From JAERML01 sp035687895 (GTDB lineage Bacteria > Bacteroidota > Ignavibacteria > UBA10030 > UBA6906), in assembly GCA_035687895.1 (NCBI GenBank), contig DASRUE010000163.1, positions 1 to 12,088 of the forward strand: 12,088 nt of DNA, given 5' to 3'. A program made the position numbers and the translations under genes. The notes below the pieces were generated by a model, which searched no databases, was not told the DNA's origin, and worked only from the letters and a program-made list of their open reading frames with translations. Of this stretch, positions 1 through 8,800 are shown piece by piece. Position 1 is the stretch's first letter. The number at the start of each line of letters is the position of its first letter.

Positions 1-1
1 G

Positions 2-2041
2 ATACGAAGCGTCTTTGAAGATAGATCGGGTAACATCTGGGTCGGTAGCGACCGGGGACTGAACAAGGTGAGTCGAGTCAGGGCGTTCAAGCGGTATCTA
101 CCTGGTATCAAAATCAGATCATTCTACATCGATAGGAGAGGGTTCCTGTGGGTGGGGACGATGGGATTCGGTATCAGAGTGTTCGACACAGCTAGACGTG
201 AGGTCGCGGCGTACCACCAGGATCCCAACAACAAGGATAGTCTGAGGTCCGGGCAAGTATACTGTTTCTGCGAAGATCGGCTCGGTAACATGTGGATCGG
301 GACCTGGCAAGGAGGTCTCCATAAGCTTGACAGAAAAACGGGGAGGTTCACGCGTTACAGAAATCCCCTGGCCGACCCGTCGCGTCTTATCAGTGACGAC
401 ATAATGTCAATACATGAGGACAGGTCCGGGATGCTAAAGCTGCTGGCGGGCAGCGGTCTCATGATCTTTGACCCCCACAAAGCAACATTCACTCTGCGAG
501 AGCCGAGCGGATACGTCTACAGAGATGCCAAAGGAATATACTGGACAGAGACCTCGGAGGGTCTCATGAAAATCGATGAAGTGGAGAACCGGCGCACATT
601 GCATAAGCGCGACTTTCAGGATCTGAAGGATCCCGGCTTTCTTGGGATACGGACGATGTTTGAAGACAGTTCTGGAAACCTGTGGATGGGAACAGGCGGT
701 AACGGACTGATTAAGTTCGATCGCGTTACTGCGCGGTTCACCCGGTATACGATGAAGGATGGGCTCGCGAATGATTACATCCACGGTGTGTTGGTAGACA
801 ATCAGGACAATGTTTGGGTGGCCACGGACAACGGATTATCGAGGTTCGATCCCAAAACAAACCGGTTCCGGAACTACGATATCGGTGATGGACTTCCAAC
901 AAACAATTTTTATTATGGTGACCCATGTAAGAGCCAAGATGGAGAGCTATTCTTTCAAACCGTAGATGGCGCGGTGAGTTTTCATCCCGAACACATCCCC
1001 ATCAATGCCAGTCCTCCGCCCATCGTACTCACTTCGTTCAGTACGTTGCACAAGCCACGTCGATTTGAGAGGGACATTTCTGAAGTGGACGCGATCGACC
1101 TTTCATATCGGGAGGATGTCTTTACATTTGAATTCGCGGCCCTTGATTTTACAAACCCGGCGAAGAACCAGTATGCATACAAGCTTGAGGGTTTTGACGA
1201 GGAGTGGACATATTCAGGTACGCGTCGACAGTTCACCTATACCAACTTGGATCCGGGAACATATATCATGAGGGTGAAAGGCTCCAATAGCGACGGCGTA
1301 TGGAATGAAGTAGGTGCTTCTGTGAGGCTCACGATCGTCCCGCCGTTCTGGCTTACGTCCTGGTTCAAGGTACTCGTTGGCCTTGTTCTTATAGGAACAG
1401 TTGTGTTTCTCTATAACTGGCGTGTTGGTAAACTCCTGGAAATCGAACGAACACGAACCAGAATTGCACGAGACCTGCACGACGAGCTCGGCAGTAATTT
1501 GAGTGGGATTGCGCTTGCCAGCCAGATGCTGCGGGAGGGGACAAACCTGACTGAGCAGCAGCGATGTAAGCTTCTGGAAATCAGCGACAATGCGGTGCAA
1601 ACAGCCGACGCAATGCGGGAAATCATCTGGTTCATCAACCCTGAGCATGACGAGCCGGGTGACATTGTACTAAAAATGAAAGATGCTGCCTCAGCAACGC
1701 TCGGAAGAGCAGACTTCCAGTTCACTGCGGATGAGAATGTGTTTGCAGACTCGTCAGACCTGGAATTCCGGCGAAATGTGTTTCTGATCTTCAAGGAGAT
1801 TCTGAACAACATCGCAAAGCATGCGCGATGCTCAAGCGTTATTATCCGTATAGAGCGGCAAGGGGGCTTCCTACGTATGAGTGTGACTGACAACGGAGAC
1901 GGTTTCGATCTTCAGTCGGTACAACAGGGGAACGGGCTAAAGAATATGATGGCCCGTGCGAAGGTCATTGGTGGAACGATTGCGCTCGAGAGCTCTCCGA
2001 GAATGGGAACGAGAATCATCCTGGAGGCTAAAATGGCGTGA
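2..2041 (+). CDS. Two-component sensor histidine kinase, propeller/Y_Y_Y type (5' truncated by window)
   Basis: The frame is open from base 2, and the first codons already form a Reg_prop repeat (FEDRSGNIWVGS), so the GTG at 68 is internal and the true start lies upstream. About eight Reg_prop-like units are visible up to about base 1000 (for example EDRLGNMWIGT and EDSSGNLWMGT). The family usually has about 14, so roughly six units and the signal peptide are missing. A Y_Y_Y domain follows (about 1127-1342; YKLEGFDEEW, PGTYIMRVKG), then one transmembrane helix (about 1365-1420). The cytoplasmic HisKA_3 domain has phosphoacceptor His at 1478-1480 (ARDLHDELG). The HATPase has an N box (KEILNNIAKHA), G1 (DNGDGFD, 1889-1909) and G2 (GNGLKNM, from 1928). 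Family role: a periplasmic propeller senses a ligand and drives autophosphorylation. The response regulator starts 81 bases downstream in the same orientation, which suggests a cognate pair. The ligand cannot be told from the sequence. Confidence 0.93.
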   Translation: MRSVFEDRSGNIWVGSDRGLNKVSRVRAFKRYLPGIKIRSFYIDRRGFLWVGTMGFGIRVFDTARREVAAYHQDPNNKDSLRSGQVYCFCEDRLGNMWIGTWQGGLHKLDRKTGRFTRYRNPLADPSRLISDDIMSIHEDRSGMLKLLAGSGLMIFDPHKATFTLREPSGYVYRDAKGIYWTETSEGLMKIDEVENRRTLHKRDFQDLKDPGFLGIRTMFEDSSGNLWMGTGGNGLIKFDRVTARFTRYTMKDGLANDYIHGVLVDNQDNVWVATDNGLSRFDPKTNRFRNYDIGDGLPTNNFYYGDPCKSQDGELFFQTVDGAVSFHPEHIPINASPPPIVLTSFSTLHKPRRFERDISEVDAIDLSYREDVFTFEFAALDFTNPAKNQYAYKLEGFDEEWTYSGTRRQFTYTNLDPGTYIMRVKGSNSDGVWNEVGASVRLTIVPPFWLTSWFKVLVGLVLIGTVVFLYNWRVGKLLEIERTRTRIARDLHDELGSNLSGIALASQMLREGTNLTEQQRCKLLEISDNAVQTADAMREIIWFINPEHDEPGDIVLKMKDAASATLGRADFQFTADENVFADSSDLEFRRNVFLIFKEILNNIAKHARCSSVIIRIERQGGFLRMSVTDNGDGFDLQSVQQGNGLKNMMARAKVIGGTIALESSPRMGTRIILEAKMA

Positions 2042-2122
2042 ACACGTCATAGCGTGATACGCCTTGTGTTTGTATCATTCAGTGGACGATTGTCCATGCA
2101 CTACTATTGAGAGAATCCTTCC

Positions 2123-2770
2123 ATGAAGACGGATGTTGAACATAGCATCTGGCTTATTGAGGACAACGACTTCTACAGGCGGACGATCGAAGACCTGGTG
2201 AATCAATGCGGGCGATTCGAGTGCTCGCACTCTTTCGGCACGTGCGAGGCCGCCCTTGCCGCACTGCAGGATGAAATCCCGCCAGACGTTATCCTCCTTG
2301 ACATAGGGCTTCCGGGGATGAGCGGCATAACGGGAATCTCACACATCAAATCTGTTTCTCCGGGTACCCACATCATTATTCTGACCGTGCACGATGAGGA
2401 TGACAGCGTTTTCCATGCTCTTTCCGCCGGTGCTTCGGGGTATTTGCTGAAGAACTCTTCTAAAGAACGAATCATCGAGTCCATAGATGACGTGTTGCAT
2501 GGTGGCGCGCCGATCAACGCGCAGATTGCCAAAAAGGTGCTGACGTTGTTTAGCGTTCATACGGCTCCAAGCGCCGGCTATCAACTCACGAGCCGGGAGA
2601 AAGAAGTGCTTCGCCTTCTTGTCGATGGGAACACGATGAGTAGAATTGCCGAGAAACTGTTCATCAGCTACCACACAGTTGATAATCATATAAGAAATAT
2701 TTACAGCAAGCTGCAGGTGCATTCGCGTACAGCAGTGGTTGCCAAAGCGCTAAAAGAACGTCTCTACTGA
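2123..2770 (+). CDS. NarL/FixJ (LuxR-type) response regulator
   Basis: A 215-residue DNA-binding response regulator, the usual length for the NarL family. The receiver domain (about 8-125) has the acidic pair E13/D14, phosphoacceptor D60 in LLDIGLPGMSG, switch T88 and conserved K110. A linker leads to a LuxR-type helix-turn-helix (about 153-213) with LTSREKEVLRLL, the recognition-helix region ISYHTVDNHIRNIYSKL, and the end helix SRTAVVAKAL. The ATG at 2123 is the first usable start because an in-frame TGA lies at 2108-2110. Only a weak GAGAG sits upstream. The gap of 81 bases after the kinase holds a 6-base inverted repeat (2055-2060/2072-2077) without a U-run, so co-transcription is likely but not proven. 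By family knowledge, HisKA_3 kinases pair with this regulator class. Targets are unknown; the downstream secreted proteins are candidates by position only. Confidence 0.94.
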   Translation: MKTDVEHSIWLIEDNDFYRRTIEDLVNQCGRFECSHSFGTCEAALAALQDEIPPDVILLDIGLPGMSGITGISHIKSVSPGTHIIILTVHDEDDSVFHALSAGASGYLLKNSSKERIIESIDDVLHGGAPINAQIAKKVLTLFSVHTAPSAGYQLTSREKEVLRLLVDGNTMSRIAEKLFISYHTVDNHIRNIYSKLQVHSRTAVVAKALKERLY

Positions 2771-2933
2771 CCATCCTCCCCTCAGAAGTTTTTGCCCTCT
2801 TTCGTCCCTAGGTAACTTAGACCGACCATCAAAAACGACGAGAGTCCGTCATGGACGTTCGAGCCGCCGTTGAGTATCTTGTCCCGGGAACTACCGAGGT
2901 AACGAATCTCAGAAAGGCACCTGGAGGATATCA

Positions 2934-3032
2934 ATGAGACCGTTCAAGCTGGTTTGCGGATGTTTCTACCAGCTCCACCTGATTGGGCGGGCAGCAGGCC
3001 TATGTGTTGTCTTCCCTGGGTGTTTCTCGTGA
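2934..3032 (+). CDS. Possible 32-residue Cys-containing small protein
   Basis: The ATG at 2934 is preceded by GGAGG (2923-2927) at 6-base spacing, the same spacing as the strong sites in front of the two large secreted genes here. The frame runs 32 codons to TGA at 3030-3032. The product starts MRPFKLVCGC, is mildly hydrophobic, and has Cys at 8, 10, 24 and 30. It has no recognisable family, and the hydrophobic stretch is too broken by polar residues for a confident membrane helix. It ends 88 bases before the next gene, so it could be a leader peptide, a small protein, or a chance frame behind a purine-rich stretch. The ribosome binding site is the only positive evidence. Confidence 0.28.
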   Translation: MRPFKLVCGCFYQLHLIGRAAGLCVVFPGCFS

Positions 3033-3065
3033 AGTCTAGTGACGCGAGAGTCATATCTGATGTCG

Positions 3066-3094
3066 TTGTCCTTGACACACGGAACAGATATAGT
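3066..3094 (+). promoter_or_regulatory. Candidate sigma70-like promoter for the 713-residue secreted protein
   Basis: A TTGTCC box (3066-3071, four of six matches to TTGACA) and a TATAGT box (3089-3094, five of six matches to TATAAT) are 17 bases apart. Transcription would start near 3101 and give a leader of about 20 bases that contains the ribosome binding site. The Bacteroidota -7 consensus (TAnnTTTG) is not present. Which consensus this organism uses is unknown, so this is a pattern match only. Confidence 0.3.
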
Positions 3095-3107
3095 CAACCA
3101 ACAACCC

Positions 3108-3114
3108 GAGGAGG
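3108..3114 (+). promoter_or_regulatory. Strong ribosome binding site
   Basis: GAGGAGG lies 6 bases before the ATG at 3121. It fixes the start of the 713-residue protein, which then begins directly with a signal peptide. Confidence 0.85.
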
Positions 3115-3120
3115 TTTACT

Positions 3121-5262
3121 ATGATACGAGCGATTGTTGTCCTGGCGATACTTCTCAGGTTCTCCACTCCTATGGTCGCGCAACAAGCTTCCTGGGTGTG
3201 GGTAAATCCCTATCCAACCGGGGCTCAGATCAACCAATTGTATTTTAAGTCTCCCATGGAAGGGTTTCTCCTGGGAAATACCGGGACACTCATGAAGACA
3301 ACTGATGCAGGCAATACTTGGCGGCAGACCGGCACGGCTCCAACCATCAGTTCGATGAAGATGTTTTTTGCGACCCCGCTCGTCGGATATGCAATAGGAA
3401 TGGGACAGTTTTCAGGGTCATTTCTTCTAAGGACGTCTAACGGTGGGAACACTTGGGCTGATCAAGCTCTGCCATCATTTCGAACTCCGAGAGATATCTT
3501 TTTTCTTAACGCATCAGCGGGTTGGATTGTTGGTGAGGATGGCCTCGTTCTTCAAACGACAGACGGCGGAGCGACCTGGCAGGATAGAAGTATTGTTGGG
3601 ACCTCTCCACCATCATTTTATTTTGTTCGGTTCAGCTCCGTCTCGGACGGAATTGCTCTTGGGAGGTCATTCGCTTTTTCACCCGCCTTCACTGTTGGCC
3701 GCTCATCCGATGGTGGAAACACGTGGGCTCTTCAAACAAGCGGCCTTCAGAACTTCATGAGTACTGCGGACCAACTTCCCGGTAATTTAATAGTCAGTGC
3801 GGGAACAGGTGGACTCATCATCAGGTCGGTTGATCTTGGCCAGAACTGGTCTTTCCCTATGGGCTTGCCGACAGGGGATTTGGCGGCAATGGACTTCCAA
3901 GACTCTCTGCTTGGCATAGCCGTTGGTTCTCTGGGCAGGGTTTCTCGAACTACAAACGGCGGACTCGCATGGAATGAAATCCTTGCAGGAATCTCTCACC
4001 CGCTTACTTCCGTACAGTTCGTATCAAGAGACTCGGTTCTCGCTGGAGGATCAGGGACTGGCTTTCCCTCGATCGGTCCCGCGATCCTCCTTTCAACAGA
4101 TGGTGGGCTCATCTGGACCAACAAGGCCAGATCCATAGAAGAGCAATTTCAAGTTACTGCGATAAGCTTGCACGGCCGAGGTCGCTGTTGGATTGCGGGA
4201 GATCGATTTATTTACGGGACGGCGGATACAGGACTGACGTGGAGACAGTTGAGGTCTACCACGAACGATGTGTTTCGGGATGTACTGGCGATGGATTCAT
4301 TGAATGGGGTGGCAGTGGGGAGTCGGCTTGGACAAGGGTTGATCCTGAGAACAACGAACGCAGGTAATCCATGGTTGGCACAAACATTCGGCAATACACC
4401 CTCATTTTACCGCGTAGCATTCCCTTCCCCGGATACAGGATATGCTGTCGGTGAATCAGGTGTGATTGTGAAGACGACTAACCGCGGCCAGTCCTGGTTC
4501 TCCCTGACGAGCGGGACCACAAATTCCTTGCTGAGCATGAAGTTTATCACCACCGAAACGGGCTGGGTAGCAAGCGGGAATGCGGTTCTAAGGACCACCA
4601 ATGGAGGGCAAACCTGGACTACACATCCGGCATCGCAGGATCCCATTCAAGCGATAAGCTTCCCGACTTCAAGCACCGGGTACGCGGCGGCATTCTCGTC
4701 ACTCTACAAGACAACTGATGGAGGTCTTAGCTGGTCGACTCTGCTGTTCAGCCAGTTTGGAATCCAAGATATCGCATTCACAGACGCAAACAAAGGATGG
4801 ATCATTGCATTTGATGGAGTAAGCAGTACCTCAAACGGAGGATCGACGTGGACCAATGAATCGCCACCCACCGGTGTTTCGAGATTTGGGCTTTTGCCTG
4901 GTGAGGAAATATGGGCAGGCGGCGGAAGCACGAGTGTGATGAGGTCTGTTGGAGGCACAGTTGTAGGGGTGTCTGAAAAACCCTCCCGGGTAATCCCGAA
5001 CGCGTTCTCCCTGAAGCAGAACTACCCAAACCCCTTCAATCCTACAACCATGATAGTGTACGAGATACCACGTGCAACGCGAGTCGTTCTTACTGTGTTC
5101 GATATCCTCGGACGAGAAGTAACCCGACTGGTGGATGAAGTGAAACCGCCTGGATCGTATCAGGCGACGTGGGATGCCGCCGGCCTCGCGAGCGGCACGT
5201 ATTTTTACAGACTTGAGGCGGGCGAATTCAACGAAGTAAAACATCTGTTGCTGTTGAAATGA
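3121..5262 (+). CDS. Secreted Ycf48/BNR-repeat beta-propeller protein with T9SS C-terminal domain
   Basis: 713 residues. A signal peptide is clear: MIRA, a hydrophobic core, and probable cleavage after A20 in PMVAQQ. Residues about 37-612 consist of repeated blades with the Asp-box-like signature T-[TS]-[DN]-x-G-x-x-W (KTTDAGNTW, QTTDGGATW, RTTNGGQTW). Thirteen clear copies and one degenerate copy were counted, which fits two seven-blade propellers in tandem. Residues 623-713 form a type A T9SS sorting domain (QNYPNPFNPTT, VFDILGREV, GTYFYRLEAGEF, ending HLLLLK). By family knowledge this domain directs passage through the outer membrane by the type IX system, followed by cleavage and surface attachment or release. 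Ycf48-like blades in such proteins are usually binding scaffolds; no catalytic site is visible. Automated tools may name it a photosystem II assembly factor, which would mislead here. The start is supported by GAGGAGG at 6-base spacing. Confidence 0.92.
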   Translation: MIRAIVVLAILLRFSTPMVAQQASWVWVNPYPTGAQINQLYFKSPMEGFLLGNTGTLMKTTDAGNTWRQTGTAPTISSMKMFFATPLVGYAIGMGQFSGSFLLRTSNGGNTWADQALPSFRTPRDIFFLNASAGWIVGEDGLVLQTTDGGATWQDRSIVGTSPPSFYFVRFSSVSDGIALGRSFAFSPAFTVGRSSDGGNTWALQTSGLQNFMSTADQLPGNLIVSAGTGGLIIRSVDLGQNWSFPMGLPTGDLAAMDFQDSLLGIAVGSLGRVSRTTNGGLAWNEILAGISHPLTSVQFVSRDSVLAGGSGTGFPSIGPAILLSTDGGLIWTNKARSIEEQFQVTAISLHGRGRCWIAGDRFIYGTADTGLTWRQLRSTTNDVFRDVLAMDSLNGVAVGSRLGQGLILRTTNAGNPWLAQTFGNTPSFYRVAFPSPDTGYAVGESGVIVKTTNRGQSWFSLTSGTTNSLLSMKFITTETGWVASGNAVLRTTNGGQTWTTHPASQDPIQAISFPTSSTGYAAAFSSLYKTTDGGLSWSTLLFSQFGIQDIAFTDANKGWIIAFDGVSSTSNGGSTWTNESPPTGVSRFGLLPGEEIWAGGGSTSVMRSVGGTVVGVSEKPSRVIPNAFSLKQNYPNPFNPTTMIVYEIPRATRVVLTVFDILGREVTRLVDEVKPPGSYQATWDAAGLASGTYFYRLEAGEFNEVKHLLLLK
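3229..4960 (+). repeat. About 14 Ycf48/BNR-like blades (protein-level repeat)
   Basis: Degenerate units of about 40 residues, each ending in an Asp-box-like turn followed by Trp. Thirteen have the Trp. The last, around 4933-4956 (SVMRSVGG), lacks it. The units have diverged strongly at DNA level, unlike the tighter array in the downstream gene, which points to an older duplication. Confidence 0.75.
4987..5259 (+). other. T9SS type A sorting domain of the 713-residue protein
   Basis: Residues 623-713 hold the NYPNPFNPTT entry motif, a VLTVFDILGREV strand pair, a GSYQATWDA turn and a basic/hydrophobic end. The fold resembles the FlgD Ig-like domain. Its presence marks the protein as cargo of the type IX system. 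Confidence 0.9.
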
Positions 5263-5397
5263 GCATGAACAATCCAATTCGCTGGGGCGCTGATTCACTT
5301 GCGGGACACCACGCCCGCTGCGATACCTCGGATGCAACATAGAAATCGTCGTATGCAATTGCCCTTCATAAACGGGTGTCAGAACCCTTGGCCTCGA

Positions 5398-5620
5398 GAT
5401 AGGGGTTTCAATGTTAGGTGGGGACTCATCGGGAGGTTCATCGCCAATCCTGTTTTCACGTTTGGCGGCAAACTCTATTTTATACAAGGGAATGCGTCTC
5501 CGTACATTGGTGGGGGATTTGTTGCAATAACAGTTGAAACAACTCACCCTTCTGGATGAAGCGGGTGAGTATCGTACGTATCACGTCTTGGAAATCGAGC
5601 GGATCGAGAAGGCAGACTGA
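5398..5620 (+). pseudogene. Possible decayed outer-membrane-protein-like fragment
   Basis: One plus-strand frame reads like a beta-barrel piece (VFTFGGKLYFIQGN, then ASPYIGGGFVAITV) up to TGA at 5557-5559. A second frame, open after TAA at 5528-5530, reads LTLLDEAGEYRTYHVLEIER and ends at TGA 5618-5620, resembling a natural C-terminus. A single shift near 5545 would join them. Upstream of about 5398 the frame (HRNRRMQL and so on) does not look protein-like, and no start with a ribosome binding site is visible. This may be a gene relic or chance. Confidence 0.2.
5542..5570 (+). other. Strong hairpin in the intergenic region
   Basis: ACTCACCC (5542-5549) pairs perfectly with GGGTGAGT (5563-5570). 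Inside, TTC (5550-5552) pairs with GAA (5558-5560), leaving a five-base loop and a two-base GC bulge, about 11 pairs in all. No T-run follows, so it is not a classical intrinsic terminator. It could stabilise or end the upstream mRNA, or belong to the leader of the giant gene. Confidence 0.55.
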
Positions 5621-5814
5621 ATGGCGTGTGGGGGTGAGACTATTTGAGAGGACCTGGCTTCCGTTTCGATTCGAGAACCATGACAAATCTCTGACAATTG
5701 CGTGACTAAAGGTGTTCCCCGAGGGTCGATCTTTCCTTCGGCGCTCGAACTTGAGTTTCCTGCAGTTCCGTCTGCGACAATCATGCCGAGACCATACATT
5801 TCCAACAAGACATA

Positions 5815-5820
5815 GGGAGG
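5815..5820 (+). promoter_or_regulatory. Ribosome binding site of the giant gene
   Basis: GGGAGG is followed by 6 bases and the ATG at 5827. It decides the start, which is directly followed by a signal peptide. Confidence 0.85.
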
Positions 5821-5826
5821 TATACC

Positions 5827-8800
5827 ATGAAAAGGATCCCCTTCGTGCTCAGCTTTCTACTGTGTCTCTCTCTCTTCAACGGCGAATTACTGGCTCAAGG
5901 CTGGATCAGCCAGTTGAGCGGGACAAGTGAAATGCTTTACGGGGTTCATTTTTCTAACGCCAACAGTGGAGTGGTCGTGGGAGGTCTTGGAACGATACTT
6001 CGGACAACCAACGGCGGTACAACATGGACGAGTGTGCCCAGTGGAACAACACGATATCTTGTTGGTCTCTCATTTGCGAACGCCACTACCGGCGCTGCCG
6101 TCGGCGAGTTCGGAACCATCCTCCGGACCACCAATGGTGGCCTCAGCTGGACAACCCAGAATAGCAGCACGGCAGGCTACTTGGTTGAAGTGTCGCTGAT
6201 TGACACAAACATCGGCGCTGTGGTGGGAGAGAGTGGAACAATTCTCCGCACAACTAGCGGCGGCACAACATGGATCCAGCAGACAAGCGGAACGGGCAAC
6301 TGGCTGTTCGGGGTCTTCTTCACCGACGCGAATACCGGGACCGCTGTGGGGGATTTCGGTACAATTCTGCGGACGACCAACGGTGGCACAACGTGGGCAG
6401 GTCAAAACAGCAACACATCGGCGGGGTTATGGGGCGTATGGTTTACAGACGCCAATACTGGAACGGTTGTGGGAACGGGGGGCACAATCCTCCGCACAAC
6501 GAACGGAGGAGCAGGTTGGACAAGTCAGGTAAGCGGCACTTCGGCCACACTGTACCGAGTTCAATTCAGCAGCGCTTCGACCGGCACTGCGGTCGGTGAT
6601 GGAGGCACGATACTTCGGACGACGGATTCAGGCGTGACATGGGTCCAGCAGACAAGCGGGACCACAAATTTTCTCTTTGGGGTTCACTTCACGAGCAGAG
6701 ACACAGGAACGGCGGTGGGAAGCTTTGGCACGATACTCCGAACCACGACCGGCGGGAGAGGGTTGCCGACACTCACTGTCGTCTCACCCAATGGTGGTGA
6801 GTTCTGGGTCGTCGGCACAACGCACAATATTGTGTGGACGAACAATGCCGTGGACAGCGTCAAGCTGGAGTACACGACGAACAATGGAACCACCTGGATA
6901 ACAATCGTTCCCAGGATGCCTGCGGGCGCCGGAAGTTATCCGTGGATAATTCCCAGTACAAGTTCATCGCAAGCGAGGGTGAGGCTCAGCGATGTTGGCA
7001 ACCCCGCGATAAATGACGTGAGCGACGGCCTCTTTACGATAACCCCGCCGCCGGCAATTACGTTGTCTGTTGATTCGCTCAGTTTCACCGTCAGCGAAGG
7101 TGATAGCATCGCGGGGATGTTCACAATTGGCAATGGGGGAACAGGGATTCTAGCATTCTCCATTGACCATGAGTTTCTCGGGGGAGCGCTGGAAACGGAA
7201 AAGCAGATTCAGCGTGAGAGAGAATATCTTTCGTCAACGACTGAAGTGACACTACGGCAGCTCTCCAAGAACCCGTCAGACGTTATCTGGGGACGACCTC
7301 GCGACAACAAGGTAAGTGTCCCTACTGCAAAAGCGATAGCCTCAGGAGTATCGAGTCCTCACGCTTCGCTTCCAACCGTCGTCACGGACTCTGTGGGTGA
7401 CGGTGGAGCTGTAGACATACGCGAGATTCGCGGGGCATCGACTGGAGGGAACCTGACACTTCAACCTGTCCTTGCAACACCTCTCAACCCATTCAACTTT
7501 GGAGGATATCTGGGCCTTGACACGGATCAGGACAGATTTACCGGGATTCTCTATCCGTTTGCCGATCCGGCGCAGGATATTGGGTGCGAGTACTTCGTCG
7601 ATTTCTTCTCTCTTGGGAGCAATCTTATCAATGTGTTCAATGCCAACGGAATTTTCCTGGGAGCGGTCCCTGCCACTTCCGATTCGAACAGCTTTACGTT
7701 TTCTGTACCTCTCTCACTGCTCGGGAGTGATGACGGCCTGGTTGACCTCGCCGCAGTCGTCGGTAATTCCGCCGGACCGACCGACTGGATTCCAAATGTC
7801 GGACATGGTGCTGTGGGTCCGAATTGGCTCGGGTTCTCACCGACCAGCGGAACGATACAACCCGCGGGAAGCATGGACATCAACGTGAACGCTCGTTCGG
7901 CCGGACTGGTTGGTGGCACCTATCGAGCGATCATGCATGTGCGAAATAACGATCCCCTCCGGGCGACAGCAGATGTCTCTGTGCGATTGAGGGTCATCGG
8001 AACCCCCAACATCACTGTCGCTCCTGATACGCTGGAATTCGGCGATGCATTCATCGGGTATGCGGATACACTCGTGTTTGCAGTCGGAAACACGGGATCC
8101 GATACACTGCGCGTCAGTGGAATGACGACCACAAATCCGAGATTCAGCGTCGTCGACAATCCGGTATTCATCGTCCCGCCATTTGGTTCACGCAGTCTTG
8201 GAATGATTTTCCAGCCGGATGGGCCCGGAGTTCAGACCGGCAACCTCTCGATATCAAGCAACGACCCGGGTGACCCGGTTACGAATGTACTCTTGCGGGG
8301 AACTGGTGTACCGCCGCCAATCATAGGGGTTGCGCCGGATTCGCTCAGCTTTACGCTGAACGAGGGGGACAGCATAACTGCGACTCTCACCATCAACAAT
8401 ACAGGTCAGGGTTCGCTCACGTTTTCCATTGCCAACGAGTATCTGCTGGCAAATTCCCCCGGGATGCGCGAGGCCTTCCGCGAACGCGAGCAAATCGGTG
8501 CCAGCACGAATCAAGTTTCACATCCGTCTCCTTCGCGCAGTATTGTACATTCCTCGGGGCTTCCCATCGATGTGATCAAGCATGAGGAGATCATTCCAGC
8601 ACTTCAACGAAGGATGACCCTGGCAGGAGACACAGTCAGGGTTTTCATCGTGCGGAGTTTTGGAACTGTCTTCGGCGACCCTATCAATACATGGAATCTT
8701 CTCAATGCCAACTTCGCCATGTTCGGCTCCCAGCCGCTGCTGATTGACTACGTGACATTGAATATCATGCCGATCACGTACACAGATCTCGTGAACAGCA

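Larger units (their letters stand above)
2771..3120. other. Intergenic region between the regulator and the first secreted protein
   Basis: 350 bases with no long coding frame consistent with its neighbours. It holds a possible short Cys-containing ORF (2934-3032), a promoter-like pair of boxes (3066-3094) and the ribosome binding site of the next gene. A small hairpin around 2849-2864 (GTCC/GGAC stem) has no following U-run, so no convincing intrinsic terminator for the response regulator was found. Confidence 0.6.
5263..5826. other. Long intergenic region between the two secreted-protein genes
   Basis: 564 bases with no convincing intact gene. It contains a GCGGG/CCCGC stem with an 8-base loop (5301-5305/5314-5318), a strong hairpin at 5542-5570, a doubtful decayed coding fragment (5398-5620), and the ribosome binding site of the giant gene. 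Neither hairpin is followed by a T-run. No clear promoter was found; TACATT at 5795-5800 has only a weak -35 partner. Confidence 0.55.

Noticed and set aside
68..70. GTG at 68 as start of the kinase
   Set aside because: The same frame is open from base 2 and encodes a Reg_prop repeat immediately upstream, so 68 is internal.
1214..1893. Two overlapping minus-strand ORFs of 144 and 160 codons
   Set aside because: Both lie antisense to the kinase HisKA_3/HATPase region, whose motifs are unmistakable on the plus strand.
2043..2077. Small inverted repeats after the kinase (CACG/CGTG, TGATAC/GTATCA) as a terminator
   Set aside because: The stems are 4-6 bases with no following T-run. The regulator begins at once downstream, so they are probably chance.
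3072..3094. TTGACA at 3072-3077 as the -35 box with TATAGT at 3089
   Set aside because: The spacer is only 11 bases, too short for a sigma70 promoter. The overlapping TTGTCC at 3066 gives 17 bases and is preferred.
3121..5262. Photosystem II assembly factor (Ycf48) function suggested by the repeats
   Set aside because: Only the blade fold is shared. A T9SS sorting domain and a non-phototroph-like context point to a secreted propeller protein.
4831..5547. 238-codon minus-strand ORF over the end of the 713-residue gene
   Set aside because: It overlaps the well-supported T9SS domain, its translation is Arg/Pro/His-rich with no recognisable motif, and it has no good ribosome binding site context. 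It is a shadow frame.
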